Program-made: the position numbers and the translations under genes | The notes under the pieces: model-generated | Database searches by the model: none | What the model saw: only the letters and a program-made list of their open reading frames with translations | Told to the model about the DNA's origin: nothing | In this document: piece by piece, positions 22,929 to 30,019 of the stretch | Layout of the letters: every line of letters starts with the position of its first letter | How positions within the stretch are numbered: the first letter of the stretch is position 1 | Source of the DNA: a virus | DNA: 37,046 bases | Virus record (IMG/VR): IMGVR_UViG_3300000128_000008 | Span: 1-37,046 of that record | Strand: one strand, 5' to 3'

Positions 22929-22955
22929 AAGGGACTTGTGAGAGTCCCTTTTTTG
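22929..22955 (+). terminator. Rho-independent terminator after thioredoxin/glutaredoxin genes
   Basis: AAGGGACT / AGTCCCTT stem (22929-22936 with 22943-22950), 6-base loop, followed by Ts. The -33 element of the next promoter is within its loop. Confidence 0.85.
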
Positions 22956-22966
22956 TTTTATATTTG
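22936..22966 (+). promoter_or_regulatory. Bacteroidetes-type promoter overlapping the terminator
   Basis: TTG at 22936-22938, 20-base spacer, TATATTTG at 22959-22966. The ATG at 22971 is 5 bases from the -7 element, so the mRNA would be leaderless. Confidence 0.7.
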
Positions 22967-22970
22967 TAAC

Positions 22971-23180
22971 ATGATAAAGAATAAAGATATAAACGGTACA
23001 CAAATTTCTATGTTTTCACCACTTACTAACTTAGTTGGTGAAGATGCGTGGATAGTCTCTAAAAAAGTTTCAATGGGTGATTTGTCTTATGACGAAGGTA
23101 AATGTATGGTTAAGGATGTTAATCAGTTAGACGAGGATTTAAGATACATTGAGGGTTTTGTTCAATCTTATTCATATTAG
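22971..23180 (+). CDS. Hypothetical protein (69 aa), likely leaderless
   Basis: Start set at the ATG 22971 rather than an upstream GTG at 22938, because the latter lies in the terminator and upstream of the promoter -7 element. Protein begins MIKNKDINGTQISMFSPLTN and contains an acidic helical C terminus (VNQLDEDLRYIEGF). Family not recognised. Confidence 0.6.
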   Translation: MIKNKDINGTQISMFSPLTNLVGEDAWIVSKKVSMGDLSYDEGKCMVKDVNQLDEDLRYIEGFVQSYSY

Positions 23181-23208
23181 TCGAATTATTTACTAAAAAA
23201 TAAAAGTT

Positions 23209-23385
23209 ATGAAAACAACAGGGAAATATTCAGAACACGAAGAACTTGAAAGAGCACCGGAAAAACCATTTTTGGAAGATTTATCAAAAGATATGGTAAG
23301 GATTGAGACTCATTATAATAGAAAGACTTCAATCGAGATTAAAAAGAAAATGATAGCGTTTATATTAGGAAATATTAATCATTAA
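23209..23385 (+). CDS. Small hypothetical protein (58 aa)
   Basis: Short ATG-initiated frame with an A-rich leader (AAAAAATAAAAGTT) between two genes on the same strand. Protein begins MKTTGKYSEHEELERAPEKP and ends in a hydrophobic helix (KKMIAFILGNINH). Codon use and spacing match its neighbours, so I consider it real. Function unknown. Confidence 0.5.
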   Translation: MKTTGKYSEHEELERAPEKPFLEDLSKDMVRIETHYNRKTSIEIKKKMIAFILGNINH

Positions 23386-23396
23386 ATTTAAAACAA

Positions 23397-23582
23397 ATGA
23401 AAAGGAAATTTACTTACTTAATCTTAATCCTCTTTATTGTAGGACCAGTATTACAATCTTGTGGAACACAACGTGGATGTAAAAAAATGAGAAAATATAG
23501 AAAATATACACAGACAGGTAATACTATTTATAAATCTAATTATTTGATAACCTATGAAAACAAAAACATAGATAACACATAG
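23397..23582 (+). CDS. Small lipoprotein (61 aa)
   Basis: A type II signal peptide: basic start (MKRKF), hydrophobic core (YLILILFIVGPV) and lipobox LQSC with C22, followed by a basic mature part rich in Tyr and Lys. It should be anchored in the host envelope. Possible roles are superinfection exclusion or an outer-membrane spanin; the sequence does not decide. It sits in a tight plus-strand run, 4 bases before the next gene. Confidence 0.6.
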   Translation: MKRKFTYLILILFIVGPVLQSCGTQRGCKKMRKYRKYTQTGNTIYKSNYLITYENKNIDNT

Positions 23583-23586
23583 AACT

Positions 23587-24312
23587 ATGAAAGGATATGT
23601 GTACATCGCAAGAATTATTGACCATGGGGGTAAGTTTGTAAACGGATACCACAAGATTGGTCTATCAAAACAATATAAAGTACGTGAGACTCAGTTAAAC
23701 TCAACTCACCTACCTTTTGATGTTATGATGGTTAGAGTCTTTGAGACCGAAGATATGGGAAAATTGGAGGGTATTCTTCACGTATGTTTTGAGGACTATC
23801 GAGTTATAAAGGAATATGATGACCGTAGAAATATTACAACTGAGTGGTTTGATGTTTCAGACATTGATACGTTTCATACCCGATTAGATAAGATGGTATC
23901 GTACCTATCAGTTGAAGAATTGGATTTGGGGATTAGTGTCGATAACGACGATACGTTAACCGATGAAGAAAAAGTTGATGTTAAGAAAAAAATAGGTAGA
24001 GCGAAATCCACAAACCTAAAAGTGACGATTGGGGATAAAATATTTTTTAATAAAACGGCTAAAGAAACTTATGTGTCGGTTATTAATGAATTAATTGGTT
24101 GTCACTCTAAAGAACAAATGTTAGAATCTTTTTCATCCTTCTTTAAGGAAACTCCGGATGAATTTAGAGATTCGTTGGGAGAATTTAATAAGGTTAAGAT
24201 GGTTAACGGTCTATTTATGTCGACTTGGGGTTCTAACATTACAAAAGTAAAACGTATTAAAAGTATATGTGACAAATTTAAGTTTAATGACGTTATTTGT
24301 GAAATTATGTAA
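23587..24312 (+). CDS. GIY-YIG-superfamily protein, T5orf172/MUG113-like
   Basis: The N-terminal ~100 residues match the T5orf172 type of GIY-YIG fold: KGYVYIARI, HKIGLSKQYKVRETQLN, LPFDVMMVRVF, KLEGILHVCF and TEWFDVSD. The second half (about 130-241), starting around VTIGDKIFFNKTAKETYVSV, is an extra domain I do not recognise. GIY-YIG proteins are often nucleases, but T5orf172 members lack known function. Ends at a strong bidirectional terminator. Confidence 0.65.
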   Translation: MKGYVYIARIIDHGGKFVNGYHKIGLSKQYKVRETQLNSTHLPFDVMMVRVFETEDMGKLEGILHVCFEDYRVIKEYDDRRNITTEWFDVSDIDTFHTRLDKMVSYLSVEELDLGISVDNDDTLTDEEKVDVKKKIGRAKSTNLKVTIGDKIFFNKTAKETYVSVINELIGCHSKEQMLESFSSFFKETPDEFRDSLGEFNKVKMVNGLFMSTWGSNITKVKRIKSICDKFKFNDVICEIM

Positions 24313-24326
24313 TAATATTCATAACT

Positions 24327-24354
24327 AAAAAAACCACCCGATGGTGGTTTTTTT
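24327..24354. terminator. Bidirectional Rho-independent terminator
   Basis: AAAAAAACCACC, loop CGAT, GGTGGTTTTTTT between convergent genes. A-run on the left and T-run on the right make it work in both directions. Confidence 0.9.
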
Positions 24355-24362
24355 GTTTATGG

Positions 24363-25178
24363 TTAAAATATTATCAGCCCCTTTGTTTTATCTTTAACTA
24401 ACCAAGGTTTATCACTTAAAGGGTTTAATATGTCATTTAATAAATTATAACCTGACATATTTTCTTTTAGTGAAGTGATATTAAAGTTGAAGTTATCTAA
24501 AATCATGGACACTATAGTTTTTTCTGAATAAATAGAATCTGAAATAACTCTTATTTTAAAGTCATCGTTTTTATCTTTTAAAGTTGAAAATTTGAAAAGT
24601 AATTCCTTAACTCTAATAACGTTAAATAATTGGTTACAAATATATTCACTGTAATATAAATTACCTCTACCCATTTCCCAACTATACCCATGAGGAAATT
24701 CTGAAGTAATATTTATTGGTGAATATTTAAATTGTTCCAAATCCGTTGTTTTTTCTTCAGAGTAATCTAGTTCTATAAAACCTAAATTTGAAAATGATTG
24801 GTAAGACAAGTCAGTTGTTTCTGATGTGAAATCGATAACCTCTTTACTAAATATCGGTCTTTTTGTGTGGTAAAAGTTAAATGATTGTTCATCTTTTGTG
24901 GCAAGTTCCACATCGTATGTTATTGTATCGACAACATTTATTTGTTCGTACCCTAAATCCTTAAGTAAAGATTCGTATTCTTTATAGAAATCTTCTTTTA
25001 TTATGTGTAGGGACAATATTTTTTTTGAGTTTGTAAGTCCGTTAACTAAGAAAAATTTCCCGCAGTTAGTAACCTCGATAGTTGCTTCTATCGTTACGTC
25101 GGTAATTAATTTATTCAGTATGTAATCGGCGAGTAAATTAACAACTCCCCTATGTGATTTTAAATTGATATAATCCAT
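24363..25178 (-). CDS. Hypothetical protein, possible degenerate SAM-synthetase (MetK)-like fold (271 aa)
   Basis: No firm family. By eye its order of elements parallels MetK: SHRGVVNLLADYILNKLI in the place of 'EGHPDKxxDQISDAxLD'; VTIEATIEVTNCGKFFLVNG in the place of 'xxVACETxVxTGxVxVxGE'; LLKDLGYE for 'IxxIGY'; and later YSEYICNQLFNVIR ... FKIRVISDS ... KTIVSMI for 'LAxxLxxxR ... QVTVxY ... DTVVxS'. The catalytic HPDK Asp/Lys are not conserved, so if related it is not a normal SAM synthetase. Two SAM-using DNA methyltransferases and an FkbM enzyme are in the window. Treat as unknown until a profile search is done. Confidence 0.35.
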   Translation of the reverse strand: MDYINLKSHRGVVNLLADYILNKLITDVTIEATIEVTNCGKFFLVNGLTNSKKILSLHIIKEDFYKEYESLLKDLGYEQINVVDTITYDVELATKDEQSFNFYHTKRPIFSKEVIDFTSETTDLSYQSFSNLGFIELDYSEEKTTDLEQFKYSPINITSEFPHGYSWEMGRGNLYYSEYICNQLFNVIRVKELLFKFSTLKDKNDDFKIRVISDSIYSEKTIVSMILDNFNFNITSLKENMSGYNLLNDILNPLSDKPWLVKDKTKGLIIF

Positions 25179-25230
25179 ATATTATTTTTATGTAATGATA
25201 TAGATTCGTAATTGCAATTTAAAGTCTTAA

Positions 25231-25267
25231 ATCAAAAAAAGGAATCTTTTAGGTTCCTTTTTTTGAT
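25231..25267. terminator. Rho-independent terminator (perfect 14-bp stem)
   Basis: ATCAAAAAAAGGAA / TTCCTTTTTTTGAT (25231-25244 with 25254-25267), 9-base loop. It ends the small minus-strand gene 25269-25406 and would separate it from the next minus-strand gene. Confidence 0.85.
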
Positions 25268-25268
25268 A

Positions 25269-25406
25269 TCATTTATTCTTATAATACTTTTCAACTACTT
25301 TTTTAATTGATTCCTGAACTGAAGCCGGTGTGGCTTGTTGAGGTGGTGTTGCCCCCTGTTTAACTTGTGAGGCTTGATTTTGTTTCTTTTTGCATCCGCA
25401 ACCCAT
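25269..25406 (-). CDS. MGCGC peptide (45 aa)
   Basis: Minus-strand ATG at 25404-25406. Protein begins MGCGCKKKQNQASQ, has a Gln/Pro/Thr linker and ends in an amphipathic helix (SVQESIKKVVEKYYKNK). The N-terminal Gly-Cys-Gly-Cys could bind a metal or be modified. It is followed by a perfect terminator, which supports it as a real unit. A TATTTATA element is at 25447-25454 on the same strand, 48 bases upstream of the start. Function unknown. Confidence 0.55.
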   Translation of the reverse strand: MGCGCKKKQNQASQVKQGATPPQQATPASVQESIKKVVEKYYKNK

Positions 25407-25499
25407 AATTTTCGTTATCTTTTTTAGTTTATTGTTGGCTTTCAAGTATAAATATGTGGTAAAGTTAGATTATGTCAATATTTTAATTATCTTTCGTGG

Positions 25500-25512
25500 T
25501 ATTTATAATAAA
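25500..25512 (+). promoter_or_regulatory. TATTTATAATAAA element, putative phage promoter
   Basis: Identical to the copies at 12678 and 30000, starting 21 bases before the ATG at 25521. The preceding GGT is shared with the copy at 30000. Confidence 0.5.
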
Positions 25513-25520
25513 AAACATTG

Positions 25521-26852
25521 ATGAAGAAAGTAACTTTAAAATATGGAGACGTTGTTAAGATTATAAAAGAACAGGTCGAAGGTGAATATTATGAAATAAC
25601 CCCTGAAAAGTATCTAGAAATTATGTTACTGGCATCTTATGAGGGTAAATCATTGTCTAAAATAAAAATGTTTAAAGGATTACCTTTAAAAATAACGGGT
25701 TCGTTAGACATTAGTGGTAAACCGGTTACTGATTTGGGTAATATTGGTGTGATTGAGGGTAGTTTAGATATTTCAAATACTAATGTTATGAGTGTTGTTG
25801 GTATCGATATAAAAGGTACTGTTCGAGATTGGAACTCCGGAGCCTATAAAGCTAGAATGAGAAAGATTCAGTTAGCTAAGATAGCTAATGCTGAAAGTCT
25901 AAGGGAAAGTGGGGTATGGTCTCTAACTAGTGATGATATTGACGAGGAAGGTGAAAAGGCGAACGCTTTATTTGAATTTTTAGTTAATGAGGGTATTTTT
26001 ACAACGTTGGATGATGAAGATATTGAAGAGGTTAGTAGGTTAAAGTCTCAGATAGAAGGTTTGACTAACGACTATGATAATGAAGATGATATTGAAGTTT
26101 CAAATGTGTTGTACGACGAAATTTCTGAATTAGAAGAAGAACTATCAGATTTACAGGGTGACAAATATGATGTGTATAACTTAAGTCCAAATGACTATGG
26201 TTCATATGGGATGACTTCGTTTGAAATTTTAGAGGGTGATGACGGTGAATATTCCGTTGGGACTGAGGAAGAAATGGATGATGGGGCAAAAGAACAAATA
26301 CGTGATTTTATTGACGATTCAGGTTTAGAGGGTTTTAGAGAAGGATATGTTGAAAACTATATTGATATGACGTATTTCAGAGAATATGTTGACCAATATT
26401 ATACTGATGATATTGGTTATAGTCCTGAATCTTACTTTGATGAAGATGATTATGAACTCACGACAGAACAAGACGAAAGGATAAGTCAAATTGAAAGTGA
26501 AATTGAGAGGTATACAAATGAGCAATCTGAATCGGAGGAAGATGATTACGACGAGTATGAAGAACTTATTGATGGATTACAAGAGGAGTTAGATGATATA
26601 ATTCCTGATACGGATAACCCTACTGACGATATGATTGAGAATAAAGTTAACGATTTAGTAGGAGATGCCGCTAACGACCCTGTGCAATGGATGACTGAAA
26701 ACGGTATAGATATTAAAGATTTTATAGACGAGGAAGATTTAATTGAAGGGGTGTTTAATGACGATGGATATGACGGTATACTTTCATACGATGGTACGTA
26801 TGAGGTTGTAACTATAAATGATACCGATTATTACGTATTTAGAACTAACTAA
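25521..26852 (+). CDS. Very acidic phage protein with tag and LRR-like repeats (443 aa)
   Basis: Start set at ATG 25521, not the TTG three bases before. N-terminal tag MKKVTLKYGDVVKIIKEQVE. Residues about 50-100 contain two LRR-like units (ITGSLDISGKPVTDLGNI; IEGSLDISNTNVMSVVGIDI). The rest is highly acidic with coiled-coil segments (SRLKSQIEGLTNDYD, DERISQIESEIERY) and many DD/EE runs. An acidic, probably DNA-mimicking or scaffold-like character is visible, but no enzyme motif. The TATTTATAATAAA promoter and tag suggest a virion-associated protein. Confidence 0.6.
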   Translation: MKKVTLKYGDVVKIIKEQVEGEYYEITPEKYLEIMLLASYEGKSLSKIKMFKGLPLKITGSLDISGKPVTDLGNIGVIEGSLDISNTNVMSVVGIDIKGTVRDWNSGAYKARMRKIQLAKIANAESLRESGVWSLTSDDIDEEGEKANALFEFLVNEGIFTTLDDEDIEEVSRLKSQIEGLTNDYDNEDDIEVSNVLYDEISELEEELSDLQGDKYDVYNLSPNDYGSYGMTSFEILEGDDGEYSVGTEEEMDDGAKEQIRDFIDDSGLEGFREGYVENYIDMTYFREYVDQYYTDDIGYSPESYFDEDDYELTTEQDERISQIESEIERYTNEQSESEEDDYDEYEELIDGLQEELDDIIPDTDNPTDDMIENKVNDLVGDAANDPVQWMTENGIDIKDFIDEEDLIEGVFNDDGYDGILSYDGTYEVVTINDTDYYVFRTN

Positions 26853-26888
26853 TATAGATAATATTTGGTAAACACCTATAATATTACT

Positions 26889-27641
26889 ATGGTAACATCA
26901 AAAAATAAAAATGAATATGAATTTATTCTAGATACCGATTGGTTATTTAATGGGTATATGGATGTTGAACATAGAAGATATGTTCTTTTAGATTATTTTG
27001 CAAAAATGGGTAAGCATCTTGAGGAGATAAAGTTATATCCTATGTTTTTGGAGTTGTCGATTCATTTAGGTAATGTTCATACATTACTTAAAGATAAAAA
27101 AATGTTATATGTCGATAAAGTTATACCAACTCCAGATTACGAATTACTTCCATCTGACTTAAAAATGAAAGACATACCGGTTCTAACTGTTGAGGAAGAA
27201 ACCGAGTTATATAAGATTTTAAATGAAAGTCAAATTTTAATAAGAGATTATTTCAACTTCGCTAAATCATTATGGTCTTTAGTTTATGAATCGATAGATA
27301 TTAAAGTTAAACATAATAAAAAAAATATTCATTCTAAAAAAGGTTTTTTTTATTATAAAAGAGACGGTGATGTATATGTTTGGAAATATATAACTAAAAA
27401 AGTATATAAAGTTAAAGACCAATATAGGACTTCATTAGATTTGATTTATCAAGGGGATATAGGTGGTTTAACTATTAATACTATTTTAACTAAGTTTTCT
27501 AAAACATATGAAACTAAGGGTGAATCTAAATTACCTGTATTTGAAATGTTTTGTGATGATAAATTTCCAATCGATGAAACTTTAGCCCCATTATTTAAAA
27601 GAAAATTGATTTCATTTGTAAGTCTTAAATTAAATGATTAA
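26889..27641 (+). CDS. Hypothetical phage protein (250 aa)
   Basis: Start chosen at ATG 26889; an in-frame TTG at 26865 is unlikely in this A+T-rich, ATG-using genome and overlaps AATATTTG (26860-26867), a 7/8 match to the host -7 element. The protein is helical at the N terminus (YVLLDYFAKMGKHLEEIKLY), with a basic middle (KVKHNKKNIHSKKG) and a beta-rich region (FFYYKRDGDVYVWKYITKK). No recognised domain. Confidence 0.55.
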   Translation: MVTSKNKNEYEFILDTDWLFNGYMDVEHRRYVLLDYFAKMGKHLEEIKLYPMFLELSIHLGNVHTLLKDKKMLYVDKVIPTPDYELLPSDLKMKDIPVLTVEEETELYKILNESQILIRDYFNFAKSLWSLVYESIDIKVKHNKKNIHSKKGFFYYKRDGDVYVWKYITKKVYKVKDQYRTSLDLIYQGDIGGLTINTILTKFSKTYETKGESKLPVFEMFCDDKFPIDETLAPLFKRKLISFVSLKLND

Positions 27642-27662
27642 TTTTATAAAAATTATTATAAA

Positions 27663-27851
27663 ATGGGGTTCACTAAAAGATTTTTAAACGAAGAATTTAT
27701 TAAAAAATTAGTTAATAATGGGACTACGATTTCCAAAATATTTAACGTAGATGCTCTCATATTTGAAGATGAGATTTCGTCAAAAATTTACAAACTACAT
27801 ATGGAAGGTTATGAGGATAATGAAATATTTAAAATCATTTACAAAAAATAA
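27663..27851 (+). CDS. Hypothetical protein (62 aa)
   Basis: Short helical protein beginning MGFTKRFLNEEFIKKLVNN, with a C-terminal helix (MEGYEDNEIFKIIYKK). It has an A-rich leader and neighbours on the same strand on both sides. No function recognised. Confidence 0.5.
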   Translation: MGFTKRFLNEEFIKKLVNNGTTISKIFNVDALIFEDEISSKIYKLHMEGYEDNEIFKIIYKK

Positions 27852-27923
27852 TTAATTAATTGGGTGTAATAGTTGAAAATGTTGATTTAAAGAACTATTA
27901 TAACACTATAAAATTATAAAATT

Positions 27924-28625
27924 ATGGGGGTAAAATTAGATGGGTTTGACTGGGGTGAAGACAATGGTGTAATATTCTCAATGCAGTTTAGAGATACACT
28001 AATGAGAGAATTCTTCAACGGAAGTAAAAATATATATGAGACTGTTTTTCAGGTAGAAGAAAATGATATTGTTATGGATGTGGGAGCTAGTATAGGTCCA
28101 TTCCCATACTCTTTAAAAGATAGAAACATTAAACACTTATACGTTATAGAACCGTCAAAGGCCCAAATTGGGATATTATCTAATAATATCAAAGGAATAC
28201 CAAACACGATTATCCCTTATGTTATTAATGATAAAGATTTATTTATACACGAAACCTTTGGAAGTAGTACTAATCAGGAATTAGTTAAGTCAAAAAAATT
28301 TATGCAGGTTATTGAAGAGAACAATATTGAAAAAATTGATTTTTTAAAAACCGATTGTGAGGGAGGTGAATATGAGATATTTAGTATTGAAAATATCTGT
28401 TGGTTAAAAGATAATGTTGGTAAATGTGCTGGTGAATGGCATTTAAATAACCCTGAAACAAAACAAAAATTTAGAGAATTTAGAGATGTATTCTTAAGAG
28501 TGTTCCCTAATCATGAGGTTTATTCTGTAGATGGGTTAAATATTAAGTGGGATTTATGGAATGACCACTTTATCGAATACTATAACGAAGTAATAATACA
28601 TATTGATAATAGAAGAAATGGATAA
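27924..28625 (+). CDS. FkbM-family SAM-dependent methyltransferase
   Basis: Class I methyltransferase: motif I MDVGASIGPFPYSL (D52-G58), acidic strand-2 end LYVIEPSKAQ, and the FkbM signature IDFLKTDCEGGEYEIF. FkbM enzymes usually O-methylate sugars or other small molecules. Length of 233 residues is normal. In phages they tend to be near sugar-nucleotide or glycan genes; rmlB and rmlA are about 7 kb away here. It overlaps the DUF3310 gene by 8 bases. Confidence 0.8.
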   Translation: MGVKLDGFDWGEDNGVIFSMQFRDTLMREFFNGSKNIYETVFQVEENDIVMDVGASIGPFPYSLKDRNIKHLYVIEPSKAQIGILSNNIKGIPNTIIPYVINDKDLFIHETFGSSTNQELVKSKKFMQVIEENNIEKIDFLKTDCEGGEYEIFSIENICWLKDNVGKCAGEWHLNNPETKQKFREFRDVFLRVFPNHEVYSVDGLNIKWDLWNDHFIEYYNEVIIHIDNRRNG

Positions 28626-28845
28626 AGAAATGGTAAATCACCCGGAACATTACGGGGGTAAAGAAAATGTTTATGAAGTCGTTAAAGTATGCGAGGCTTG
28701 GGGTTTAGATAGAGATGCTTATCTATTCAACGTTGTTAAATATGTTGGGAGAGCAGGTAAGAAAAATTCGGATAAAGAAATACAGGACCTTACTAAAGCT
28801 TTGTGGTATTTAGAAAGAAAAATTAATAATTTAAAACAAAAATAA
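28618..28845 (+). CDS. DUF3310 protein (T7 gp1.7/SaV-like)
   Basis: Motifs VNHPEHYGG, YEVVKVCEAWGLDRDAYLFN, VKYVGRAGKK and LTKALWYLERKI match the DUF3310 family; T7 gp1.7, a nucleotide kinase, belongs to it. A nucleotide-metabolism role is therefore possible. Start set at ATG 28618; the TTG at 28603 is less likely. 75 residues, normal for the family. Confidence 0.85.
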   Translation: MDKEMVNHPEHYGGKENVYEVVKVCEAWGLDRDAYLFNVVKYVGRAGKKNSDKEIQDLTKALWYLERKINNLKQK

Positions 28846-28846
28846 T

Positions 28847-29119
28847 ATGATTGATTATATTGATGAAAACGCGGAAGGTGCCGTAATTTTATCAGACTTA
28901 GACGATGCTATTATTGGTGTCGTCGAAGAGTTTGGTAACGGACCAAGAATTTTATATTCGACTGAAAAAATCATTCAAATTCTGATTGATAGAGATGGTA
29001 TGTCTGAGGAAGAGGCTGTAGAATATTATGGGTTTAATATATTAGGTATGTTTGCCGGAGAACAAAATCCGGTATTTTTAGTTAAAGAGTTTGAAAAAAA
29101 AAATAAAATAAATGATTGA
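28847..29119 (+). CDS. Conserved-type phage hypothetical protein (90 aa)
   Basis: Begins MIDYIDENAEGAVILSDLDD, then GPRILYSTEKIIQILIDRDG and EEEAVEYYGFNILGMFAG. The pattern is common in phages next to DUF3310-like and methyltransferase genes; no function known to me. Overlaps the methyltransferase start by 8 bases. Confidence 0.6.
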   Translation: MIDYIDENAEGAVILSDLDDAIIGVVEEFGNGPRILYSTEKIIQILIDRDGMSEEEAVEYYGFNILGMFAGEQNPVFLVKEFEKKNKIND

Positions 29120-29966
29120 AAGTCAAAAAATAATTACGGGTGATTGTGTTGATGTTATGAAGACATTACCTGATGGGTGTATTGATTTGTTAGTAACATC
29201 ACCACCGTACTCGGTTAATATAAAATATGACGTGTATGATGATTCAATCTCGATGGAAGATTATTGGGAGTTTACTAAAAATTGGTTATCGGAATCTTTT
29301 AGAGTTCTTAAAGATGATGGGAGGGTTGCTATCAACGTTCCTATCGAAACTAATGTACAGGAAAGAGGGGGTAGAATTTTATTCAACGCAGAATTTTGGA
29401 TGAGGATGAAAGAAGTTGGGTTTCAGTTCTTTGGGATGGTAGACCTAATTGAGGATTCCCCACATAGAGTTAGACAAACGGCGTGGGGTAGTTGGATGAG
29501 TGCGAGTAGTCCTTATATATATAACCCAAAAGAGTGTGTCATTTTAGCGTATAAGAAAAGTAAAAAGAAACTCAAAAAAGGTACGTCCCAATGGGAAGGT
29601 GAACTAACTAAAGTTGAGAAAGAAGATGGGACTTTTAAAAATAAGATGATATATAAGCCTGAGGATAAAAAAGACTTTATGAATTTAGTTTTTGGTAGGT
29701 GGGAATACTTTCCGGATACTAGGTCATTAACTAAAGCAACGTTTTCAATGGATATACCAAGTAAGGCGATTAGGATTCTTTCATATAAGGATGACTTAGT
29801 TTTAGACCCCTTTATGGGTAGTGGTACATCCGCGGTGGCCGCTGAGACATTGGGTAGAAGATGGTTGGGGATTGAAATAAGTGATAATTATACTAAAATA
29901 GCGAATGAAAGAATAAAGGTTTTTAGGGAGGAACAATTACAAATAAAGTTAGAATTTAAAGAATAG
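29112..29966 (+). CDS. DNA methyltransferase, beta class (N4-cytosine or N6-adenine)
   Basis: Motif IV TSPPY at 29-33 comes before motif I DPFMGSGT at about 232, the beta-class order. LGIEI follows as in the family. The central target-recognition region is about 100-200. SPPY (rather than DPPY) is more usual in N4-cytosine enzymes but is also seen in N6-adenine enzymes such as beta-class ones. No nuclease partner is present, so it probably protects phage DNA or overlaps a host modification. It ends at a terminator. Confidence 0.85.
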   Translation: MIESQKIITGDCVDVMKTLPDGCIDLLVTSPPYSVNIKYDVYDDSISMEDYWEFTKNWLSESFRVLKDDGRVAINVPIETNVQERGGRILFNAEFWMRMKEVGFQFFGMVDLIEDSPHRVRQTAWGSWMSASSPYIYNPKECVILAYKKSKKKLKKGTSQWEGELTKVEKEDGTFKNKMIYKPEDKKDFMNLVFGRWEYFPDTRSLTKATFSMDIPSKAIRILSYKDDLVLDPFMGSGTSAVAAETLGRRWLGIEISDNYTKIANERIKVFREEQLQIKLEFKE

Positions 29967-29988
29967 GGTTGATTACCCTATTTTTTTT
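29962..29988 (+). terminator. Rho-independent terminator after the methyltransferase gene
   Basis: AATAGGGT / ACCCTATT (29962-29969 with 29975-29982), 5-base loop, T run. The start of the stem overlaps the stop codon. Confidence 0.85.
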
Positions 29989-29999
29989 GTTTTATATGG

Positions 30000-30012
30000 T
30001 ATTTATAATAAA
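30000..30012 (+). promoter_or_regulatory. TATTTATAATAAA element, putative phage promoter
   Basis: Third exact 13-mer copy. Starts 20 bases before the ATG at 30020 and follows a terminator, as expected of an independent promoter. Confidence 0.55.
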
Positions 30013-30019
30013 ACAAAAA

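Noticed and set aside
23525-23532. TATTTATA inside the lipoprotein gene, considered as promoter for the 23587 gene
   Set aside because: 55 bases from the ATG and inside coding DNA; spacing differs from the other sites.
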